From positions 1 to 5,835 of the forward strand of contig CAUJKG010000431.1 of NCBI GenBank assembly GCA_963205465.1: a stretch of DNA of 5,835 nt. Direction: 5' to 3'. The notes beneath the pieces were generated by a model. It worked only from the letters and a program-made list of their open reading frames with translations, did no database searches and was not told the origin of the DNA. The stretch is from Pseudomonadota bacterium (GTDB lineage: Bacteria > Pseudomonadota > Alphaproteobacteria > Rhizobiales > Xanthobacteraceae). A program made the translations under genes and the position numbers. Within the stretch, counting starts at the first letter, position 1; the number at the start of each line of letters is the position of its first letter. Positions 1 to 5,835 of this stretch are shown here, piece after piece.

Positions 1-95
1 GTCGATTTCTTCGCGAAGAAATAGCGCATCGCGAGGAAGAACGCGGATACGAACTCCCAGAGGAAAATCGAACGGGCGGCGCGATCCAGTTTCAT
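1..95 (-). CDS. nuoI: NADH-quinone oxidoreductase subunit I, N-terminal fragment (runs off the window)
   Basis: Only the first 31 codons are visible, starting at the ATG at 95-93. The peptide begins MKLDRAARSIFLWEFVSAFF and continues with a Met-Arg-Tyr-Phe-Phe stretch. This is the amphipathic/hydrophobic N-terminal segment typical of alphaproteobacterial NuoI, which lies along the membrane before the ferredoxin domain. The two CxxCxxCxxxC motifs expected for clusters N6a and N6b lie outside the window. In the family, NuoI passes electrons from the NuoG side to cluster N2 near the quinone site. The start codon overlaps the nuoH stop as ATGA, so translation is probably coupled to nuoH. A weak GGGA stands about 11 bases upstream. 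The identity rests on a short peptide plus operon position, but both agree well. Confidence 0.9.
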   Translation of the reverse strand, partial: MKLDRAARSIFLWEFVSAFFLAMRYFFAKKS

Positions 96-1123
96 TTCGG
101 TGCCCATCCCGTGAAGTGAAGAACGGCGGCGACGACGACGACCATGACGAGCGAAAGCGGCAGGAAGACCTTCCAGCCGAGCCGCATCAACTGGTCGTAG
201 CGGTAGCGCGGGACCATCGCCTTCGCCATGGCGAAGAGGAAGAACATGAAGCAGAGCTTCAGCACGAACCAGACGACGCCCGGCACCCAGGTGAACGGCG
301 CGACCGGGAACGGCGGCAGCCAGCCGCCCAAAAACAGGATCGTTCCCATCGCACACATGGTGACGATGGCGACGTACTCGCCGAGCATGAACAGGAGATA
401 CGGCGTCGATGAATACTCGACCATGAACCCCGCGACGAGTTCGGATTCCGCCTCAACCAGATCGAACGGCGGACGATTGGTTTCCGCAAGCGCGGAGACA
501 AAAAACACAACGAACATGGGAAGAAGCGGCAGCCAATACCACTGCAACATGCCCCATGGGCCGTTCTGCGCTTCGACGATCTTGGTCAGATTCAGCGAGC
601 CGACGCATAGCAGCACCGTGATGATGACGAAGCCGATCGAGACTTCGTAGGATACCATCTGCGCCGCTGAGCGTAGCGCTGCCAGGAACGGATATTTGGA
701 GTTCGACGCCCACCCCGCCATGATCACGCCGTAGACCATCAACGACGAGATCGCGAAAATATAAAGAATGCCGACATTGATATCGGCGATCGACCAGCCC
801 GGATGCACCGGGATCACCGCCCAGGCCGCGAGCGCGAGCACGCAGGTCACGAGCGGCGCCAGCAGGAATACGCCCTTGTTCGCACCCGCCGGAATGATCG
901 GCTCCTTCAGCACGAACTTCAGAAGGTCCGCGAAAGATTGCAGGAGCCCGAACGGCCCGACCACGTTCGGCCCGCGGCGCATCTGCACCGCCGCCCAGAT
1001 CTTGCGGTCGGCGAGCAGGATGTAGGCAATAAAAATCAGGAGAGCGACGAGCAGAAGCACGCTCTGCGCCAGAATGACGATGATCGGCCACAGCGTCTGC
1101 CAGAAGAAATCGGTCCAGTTCAT
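92..1123 (-). CDS. nuoH: NADH-quinone oxidoreductase subunit H (membrane arm, quinone-site subunit)
   Basis: This 343-residue protein is the expected length for NuoH (ND1 family), the membrane subunit that joins the peripheral arm to the membrane arm and helps form the ubiquinone chamber. It is almost entirely hydrophobic with about eight likely helices, for example residues 12-38, 87-105, 118-137, 160-177, 198-212, 243-267, 283-301 and 318-336. Family signatures are visible. The first loop has D39-R40-K41 followed by RRGPNVVGPFGLLQSFADLL (49-68). The acidic loop ETNRPPFDLVEAESELVAGF (214-233) is tied to quinone reduction. Asp stands where many relatives have Glu at position 39; I recall this variant as common in rhizobial homologues. 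An in-frame ATG at 1174 lies inside nuoG. The start at 1123 was chosen because the protein then begins MNWTDFFW and is preceded by GGAG at an 8-base spacing. It starts five bases after nuoG stops and overlaps nuoI by four. Confidence 0.97.
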   Translation of the reverse strand: MNWTDFFWQTLWPIIVILAQSVLLLVALLIFIAYILLADRKIWAAVQMRRGPNVVGPFGLLQSFADLLKFVLKEPIIPAGANKGVFLLAPLVTCVLALAAWAVIPVHPGWSIADINVGILYIFAISSLMVYGVIMAGWASNSKYPFLAALRSAAQMVSYEVSIGFVIITVLLCVGSLNLTKIVEAQNGPWGMLQWYWLPLLPMFVVFFVSALAETNRPPFDLVEAESELVAGFMVEYSSTPYLLFMLGEYVAIVTMCAMGTILFLGGWLPPFPVAPFTWVPGVVWFVLKLCFMFFLFAMAKAMVPRYRYDQLMRLGWKVFLPLSLVMVVVVAAVLHFTGWAPK

Positions 1124-1128
1124 CGCGC

Positions 1129-3189
1129 CTACTCCGCAGCCTGCGGGAGCCTGCCCGCTGCCAGCCGCGAGCATTCAGCCATGACGGCAGAAGCGCGCGC
1201 GATTGCGTTGGTAAGATAGAAGTCCGTCACTGGCGATTTGAATGCGTGCTTCTTTGCTTCGCCGCCAAGCGCAGTAAGCGCCGCAAGACCGGATGCGTCG
1301 GCGGGAACAATCTGGTCGATCATGGCCAGATGCGGATGCGCCATGAACATCTCCTGTCGCAATACGCCCAGCGAGTCCCATGGCAGCTTGTGCCCGATCA
1401 CATCGGAAAGCGCACGCAGGATCGCCCAGTCCTCGCGCGCGTCGCCCGGTGCGAAAGCCGCACGTTTGGCCAACTGCGGGCGTCCCTCGGTGTTGACGAA
1501 GACGCCGGACTTTTCGGTGTAGGCCGCAGCCGGAAGAATGACATCCGCCCGGTGCGCCCCGCGATCGCCATGCGTGCCGATGTAGACGACGAAGGCGTCA
1601 TTCTCGACCTCGATTTCGTCGGCCCCGAGCAGGAACAGCACGTCGAGCGCTTTGGCCTGCACCATTTGCTTCGCGGTCAAACCGCCCGCCGCAGGCACTG
1701 CCCCGACGTCAAATGCGCCGACGCGCGAGGCTGCCGTATGCAGCACCGAAAAGCCGTTCCAGCCGTCGACGACACCGCCAACCGATTGCACGGATTTGGC
1801 GAACATCGAAAGCACGGCCTCGCCGTCTTCCCGCGCCAGCGCGCCCTGGCCGATCAGCCAGATCTGCTTCTTCAGTTGCGCAGGCTTGTGCGTGGTGAAG
1901 GTGGAAAGCGTGTCAGCCCCAGCGCCGAGATAAGCATATTGGTAGGTCAGGTCGGCCTGCTCGCCGATAACACCGATCTTGAAGTCGCCGCGCAGCCAGC
2001 GCTTGCGGATGCGCGCATTGATGACCGGCGCTTCCTTGCGCGGATTGGAGCCGATGATCATCAGCCCGTCCGCTTCTTCGATCCCGGCGATCGTTGCGTT
2101 GAAGAGATAGCTCGCGCGCCCGTATTTCGGATGCAGCACCGAGCCGTCCTGCCGGCAATCGAGATGGGGCGAGCCCATCGCGTCCATCAGCTTCTTCAGC
2201 GAGAAGGCTTCCTCGGTCGTGGCGAGGTCGCCGATGATGGCGCCGATCCTCTGGGCGTTCGTGGCGCGCACCTTCGCGGCAATCGCAGCGAAAGCTTCCG
2301 CCCAGGTCGCTGGCTGGAGCTTGCCGCTCACGCGGACATAAGGCCGGTCCAGACGCTGCGTACGCAGACCGTCCCAGACGAAGCGGGTCTTGTCGGAGAT
2401 CCACTCCTCGTTCACGTCTTCATGGAGCCGCGGCAGGATGCGCTGCACTTCGCGGCCGCGCGTATCGACCCGGATGTTCGAACCCGCCGCATCCATCACG
2501 TCGATGGATTCGGTCTTGTTCAGCTCCCACGGCCGCGCCTGGAAGGCGTAGGGCTTCGACGTCAGCGCACCTACCGGGCAAAGATCGATGACATTGCCCT
2601 GCAGCTCCGAAGTCATGGCCTGTTCGAGGTAAGTCGTGATCTCCATATCCTCGCCGCGGCCGATCGCGCCGAGCTCGGAGACACCGGCGACCTCGGTGGT
2701 GAAGCGAACACAGCGCGTGCAGTGAATGCAGCGCGTCATGATCGTCTTCACAAGCGGACCGATATATTTGTCTTCGACCGCGCGCTTGTTCTCGTGATAG
2801 CGCGACTTGTCGACACCATAGGCCATGGCCTGATCTTGCAGATCGCACTCGCCGCCCTGATCGCAGATCGGGCAGTCGAGCGGATGATTGATCAGGAGAA
2901 ACTCCATCACGCCTTCGCGCGCCTTCTTCACCATCGCGGTCTTGGTGTTGACGACCGGCGGCTCGCCGTTCGGCCCCGGACGGCAATCGCGCACGGCCCA
3001 GGCGCAGGAAGCGACTGGTTTCGGCGAACCCTTCAGTTCAACCAGACACATGCGGCAGTTGCCCGCGATCGAAAGCCGCTCGTGGAAGCAGAAGCGCGGA
3101 ATCTCCGCACCCGCCGCTTCGCACGCCTGCAGCAGCGTGAACTCGGCCGGTACTTCGATTTCTTTTCCGTCGACGATCAGTTTGGGCAT
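1129..3189 (-). CDS. nuoG: NADH-quinone oxidoreductase subunit G (iron-sulfur subunit of the peripheral arm)
   Basis: This 686-residue protein carries iron-sulfur clusters that move electrons from NuoF toward NuoI. The N-terminal 2Fe-2S domain has C34, C45, C48 and C62 (cluster N1b). The next domain has H102, C106, C109 and C115 (His-ligated N5). C154, C157, C160 and C204 bind N4. From about residue 217 a bis-MGD-type domain and a molybdopterin-oxidoreductase-like body follow to about 600. In this family that body is a relic without molybdenum cofactor, and a short NuoG C-terminal domain closes the protein. The CxxCxxxC...C set that binds the off-path cluster N7 in E. coli and Thermus is missing. 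The start MPKLIVDGKEIEVP gives a complete ferredoxin-like fold. Upstream, GAGG stands 14 bases away, a long spacing. The stop is TAG; the last codons supply the Shine-Dalgarno sequence of nuoH. Confidence 0.97.
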   Translation of the reverse strand: MPKLIVDGKEIEVPAEFTLLQACEAAGAEIPRFCFHERLSIAGNCRMCLVELKGSPKPVASCAWAVRDCRPGPNGEPPVVNTKTAMVKKAREGVMEFLLINHPLDCPICDQGGECDLQDQAMAYGVDKSRYHENKRAVEDKYIGPLVKTIMTRCIHCTRCVRFTTEVAGVSELGAIGRGEDMEITTYLEQAMTSELQGNVIDLCPVGALTSKPYAFQARPWELNKTESIDVMDAAGSNIRVDTRGREVQRILPRLHEDVNEEWISDKTRFVWDGLRTQRLDRPYVRVSGKLQPATWAEAFAAIAAKVRATNAQRIGAIIGDLATTEEAFSLKKLMDAMGSPHLDCRQDGSVLHPKYGRASYLFNATIAGIEEADGLMIIGSNPRKEAPVINARIRKRWLRGDFKIGVIGEQADLTYQYAYLGAGADTLSTFTTHKPAQLKKQIWLIGQGALAREDGEAVLSMFAKSVQSVGGVVDGWNGFSVLHTAASRVGAFDVGAVPAAGGLTAKQMVQAKALDVLFLLGADEIEVENDAFVVYIGTHGDRGAHRADVILPAAAYTEKSGVFVNTEGRPQLAKRAAFAPGDAREDWAILRALSDVIGHKLPWDSLGVLRQEMFMAHPHLAMIDQIVPADASGLAALTALGGEAKKHAFKSPVTDFYLTNAIARASAVMAECSRLAAGRLPQAAE
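1132..1135 (-). promoter_or_regulatory. Ribosome binding site of nuoH, inside the last codons of nuoG
   Basis: GGAG on the minus strand stands 8 bases before the nuoH ATG and is formed by the final Glu codon and neighbouring base of nuoG. It supports the start at 1123 over the in-frame ATG at 1174 and suggests that nuoG and nuoH translation are linked. Confidence 0.75.
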
Positions 3190-3203
3190 GATGTTGGTGT
3201 CGG

Positions 3204-3207
3204 CCTC
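3204..3207 (-). promoter_or_regulatory. Weak, distant ribosome binding site of nuoG
   Basis: GAGG follows directly after the TAA of the TM2 gene and lies 14 bases before the nuoG ATG, farther than the 5-9 bases seen for the other starts here. No better Shine-Dalgarno sequence is present in the 18-base gap. nuoG may rely on ribosomes arriving from the TM2 gene. Confidence 0.4.
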
Positions 3208-3666
3208 TTAGAACCAGCTCCGCGAGCCGACCTCGTAGGTTTGATAGAATTCTTCATCCGTCTTCGTCAGGTAGATGATGCCTTCGACCAGCGCGATGAC
3301 ACTGATGATGATCGACGGCAATGCAAGCAGGATGAAGCCGAAGATAAAGAGCAGCAGCATGATGATGCCGGCGCCCGGATATCCGAGGTAGAACTTATGA
3401 ATGCCGAGCCCGCCGAGCAGGATCGCGAGCAGGCCCGCCGCGACTTTGGACTTCTGCCCGACCTGACCGGCCGATGTGGATGGGCGATAAGCAAAGATGT
3501 CCGTCGCCTGCCGGCCCGTGATGTTGAAATCCACATCCGTGCCGGCGCGTAGCGAACGCACATTGCCGCCGATCGCACCGCGCACGAACTCATAGCGGTT
3601 GCCATCATCGCCGCTGATGATGCCCCGGCCTTCCTTGTCGTCGTAATTGATGACCTTACCGCGCAT
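3208..3666 (-). CDS. Cold-shock-like domain fused to a TM2 membrane domain, unknown function
   Basis: This 152-residue protein has two parts. Residues 1-60 (MRGKVINYDDKEGRGIISGD onward, to TDIFAY) resemble the five-stranded cold-shock/OB fold seen in small bacterial proteins. The RNP-1 and RNP-2 aromatic motifs of true RNA-binding cold-shock proteins are not clearly kept, so nucleic acid binding is uncertain. A short linker (about 61-71) leads to a TM2 domain (72-135). That domain has a first helix, the hallmark turn GIHKFYLGYPGAG (88-100), a hydrophobic run to about 116, and a last helix ending VEGIIYLTKTDEEFYQTY (127-144), a common TM2 ending. The N-terminal domain probably sits in the cytoplasm. 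The gene has its own AGGA at a 6-base spacing and lies 24 bases after the 66-residue gene and 18 bases before nuoG, so it is co-transcribed with complex I. It is not a known complex I subunit. The fold assignments are from pattern memory; the TM2 call is the firmer of the two. Confidence 0.85.
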   Translation of the reverse strand: MRGKVINYDDKEGRGIISGDDGNRYEFVRGAIGGNVRSLRAGTDVDFNITGRQATDIFAYRPSTSAGQVGQKSKVAAGLLAILLGGLGIHKFYLGYPGAGIIMLLLFIFGFILLALPSIIISVIALVEGIIYLTKTDEEFYQTYEVGSRSWF

Positions 3667-3672
3667 GGAAGT

Positions 3673-3676
3673 TCCT
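3673..3676 (-). promoter_or_regulatory. Ribosome binding site of the cold-shock-like/TM2 gene
   Basis: AGGA on the minus strand, 6 bases before the ATG at 3666, within the 24-base gap after the 66-residue gene. It supports this start. Confidence 0.65.
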
Positions 3677-3690
3677 AAAAATCTGCGTCC

Positions 3691-3891
3691 TCAGACGTCG
3701 ATGGGCCAGCGTTTGAACGCCCAGACCCATAGAAAAATGATGTTCACGAGCGGCACAAGCGCGATCAGAATCCAAAATCGCGAATGCCCGGTGCGTGCAA
3801 GAAGCTGCATGACCGGCACGCCAAAGATCACGAAGTTAATAATCAACGCGAAAGCGTAGATTAGGATCGGTGCAGTGGTATCTAAATTCAT
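3691..3891 (-). CDS. Small two-helix membrane protein, unknown function
   Basis: This 66-residue protein consists of a short N-terminus (MNLDTTAP), a first hydrophobic segment (about 8-32), a charged turn RTGHSR (33-38), and a second segment (39-59) that ends in FKRWPIDV. The pattern of a basic turn, then an aromatic start, then ALVPLVNIIFLWVWAFKRWP, is one I associate with short hypothetical membrane proteins of proteobacteria; I cannot name a family with certainty. The positive charges after the second helix and in the turn leave topology ambiguous. The evidence that it is a real gene is a clean GGGGGGA ribosome binding site five bases before the ATG, tight packing between nuoF (15 bases) and the next gene (24 bases), and a plausible membrane profile. 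Base composition by hand count is about 50% GC, lower than the roughly 60% of nuoF, partly because hydrophobic codons are T-rich. Confidence 0.75.
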   Translation of the reverse strand: MNLDTTAPILIYAFALIINFVIFGVPVMQLLARTGHSRFWILIALVPLVNIIFLWVWAFKRWPIDV

Positions 3892-3896
3892 GTCGG

Positions 3897-3903
3897 TCCC
3901 CCC
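3897..3903 (-). promoter_or_regulatory. Ribosome binding site of the 66-residue membrane protein gene
   Basis: GGGGGGA on the minus strand, 5 bases before the ATG at 3891 and lying between the nuoF stop and that start. It is purine-rich and well placed, and is one of the main reasons to accept this short gene as real. Confidence 0.65.
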
Positions 3904-3906
3904 AAG

Positions 3907-5207
<1,301 letters not shown>

Positions 5208-5208
<1 letters not shown>

Positions 5209-5835
5209 TACTTGGTTTCCTTGCCCGACTGATCGCGCGCAGGCGCTTTCGGCGTACCGGCATCGCGGAAGTTCGCAGCCTCTCCAGGACGCTTGGCATT
5301 GCTGTCGCTCAACGCCGGATCGGCAACCGGCCCACGCGCTGACCCGGCCTCGCCGTTCAGCGTGGTCGGTCCGCCAAGCGGCGCGGAATACTGGCGATCG
5401 ATCTGCGGACCGACCTTCACCGGCCTTCCGGCCGCAAGATCGTCCATCAGCTTTTCCAGGAGCTCCGGCGTGAGATCTTCGTAATAGTCGTCGTTGATCT
5501 GTACCATGGGCGCGTTCACGCAAGCGCCGAGACATTCGACCTCGAGCCACGAGAAATTGCCGTCCGGCGTCACTTCGCGCTGCTCGCCGATGCGCTTCTT
5601 GCAGACCTTCTTCAGGTCTTCCGCGCCGCGCAGCGCGCACGGCGTGGTGCCGCAGAGCTGGATGAAATATTTTCCGACCGGCTCCAGATTGAACATCGTG
5701 TAGAAGGTCGCGACTTCAAGCACGCGAATATGCGGCATGCCGAGCTTGTCAGCGACGTGACGGATCGCGGCTTCCGGCAGCCAGCCGCCAGCCTGTTTCT
5801 GCGCCCGCCACAGGAGCGGAATGACCGCGGACGCC
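5208..5835 (-). CDS. nuoE: NADH-quinone oxidoreductase subunit E (2Fe-2S), 5' end missing at window edge
   Basis: The visible 208 codons run from the right edge (first full codon 5834-5832, reading ASAVIPLLWRAQKQAGGWLP) to the TAA at 5210-5208. An ATG at 5738 is internal, since clear NuoE sequence continues upstream of it. Family comparison suggests only about 40 residues are missing. The thioredoxin-like 2Fe-2S domain holds the cluster N1a ligands at fragment positions C61, C66 (CGTTPC), C101 and C105 (ECLGACVNAP). In complex I it packs against NuoF beside FMN; N1a is off the main electron path. From about fragment residue 144, after a conserved-looking GPQIDRQYSAPLGGPTTL, the last 50 residues are rich in Ala, Gly, Pro, Asp and Lys and look disordered. 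Such tails occur on alphaproteobacterial NuoE proteins. The gene is joined to nuoF by a one-base overlap. Confidence 0.96.
5218..5222 (-). promoter_or_regulatory. Ribosome binding site of nuoF, inside the end of nuoE
   Basis: AAGGA on the minus strand, 9 bases before the nuoF ATG at 5208. With the TAATG stop-start overlap it fixes the nuoF start and points to coupled translation with nuoE. Confidence 0.7.

Noticed and set aside
5..22. Perfect 18-base palindrome, ATTTCTTCGCGAAGAAAT
   Set aside because: It sits within nuoI codons for Phe-Phe-Ala-Lys-Lys, where TTC-TTC-GCG-AAG-AAA is self-complementary by codon choice. There is no T-run or gene boundary here, so neither a terminator nor an operator is supported.
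1124..1174. Upstream ATG at 1174 for nuoH, adding 17 residues
   Set aside because: The added peptide comes from nuoG codons and is not membrane-like. The ATG at 1123 fits the family N-terminus and has GGAG at 8 bases.
1246..3552. A 768-codon open frame on the plus strand, antisense to nearly all of nuoG and part of the TM2 gene
   Set aside because: It lies opposite a gene with every expected cluster ligand. Its protein is rich in Arg, His, Asp and Leu with no recognisable domain, as expected when a high-GC gene is read on the opposite strand, where stops are rare. Striking length, but no independent evidence of coding.
3667..3690. Possible terminator or internal promoter in the gaps around the two small genes
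   Set aside because: The gaps of 15, 24 and 18 bases hold no stem-loop with a T-run and no convincing -35/-10 pair; their content is accounted for by ribosome binding sites.
5209..5640. Upstream extension of the nuoF frame to an ATG at 5640
   Set aside because: These codons are nuoE read in another frame. The extension has low-complexity Arg/Ala/Gly content and no NuoF homology, while the start at 5208 has the standard N-terminus and a ribosome binding site.
5736..5738. ATG at 5738 as the start of nuoE
   Set aside because: In-frame sequence from there to the window edge is clear NuoE (SAVIPLLWRAQ and WLPEAAIRHVAD), so this Met is internal and the gene is cut by the window.

Overview
The window is the middle of a chromosomal operon for the proton-pumping NADH:quinone oxidoreductase (respiratory complex I), read entirely from the minus strand. 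In transcription order, right to left, it carries nuoE (5' end outside the window), nuoF, a 66-residue membrane protein gene, a 152-residue gene joining a cold-shock-like domain to a TM2 domain, nuoG, nuoH and the first 31 codons of nuoI. GC content is high (roughly 60% in hand-counted nuoF lines). The nuo protein sequences and gene order fit an alphaproteobacterium, most likely Hyphomicrobiales of the Bradyrhizobium / Rhodopseudomonas / Xanthobacteraceae type. Supporting points are the NuoI N-terminus, NuoH with a DRK version of the first loop, NuoG of 686 residues without cluster N7, and NuoE with a disordered C-terminal tail. The order is inferred from remembered family sequences, not from a search.

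Layout: 5835-5208 nuoE; 5208-3907 nuoF, overlapping nuoE by one base (TAATG); 3891-3691 small two-helix membrane protein; 3666-3208 cold-shock-like/TM2 protein; 3189-1129 nuoG; 1123-92 nuoH; 95-1 nuoI, overlapping nuoH by four bases (ATGA). Gaps between genes are at most 24 bases, so there is no room for a separate promoter or a sizeable terminator. The whole block is probably one transcript started upstream of the window. No stretch over 300 bases lacks a gene. I saw no RNA gene, IS element, CRISPR array or attachment site.

How the genes work together: NuoE, NuoF and NuoG form the peripheral NADH-oxidising arm. FMN and cluster N3 lie in NuoF, N1a in NuoE, and N1b, N4 and N5 in NuoG. Electrons pass on through NuoI to the quinone site that NuoH helps build at the membrane. 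The two genes between nuoF and nuoG are not complex I subunits of any canonical set. They are the part of the window most worth a second look: both encode small membrane proteins, both have their own ribosome binding sites, and both sit inside the module for the NADH-input subunits. No wholly new system is evident; the rest is an ordinary nuo operon.
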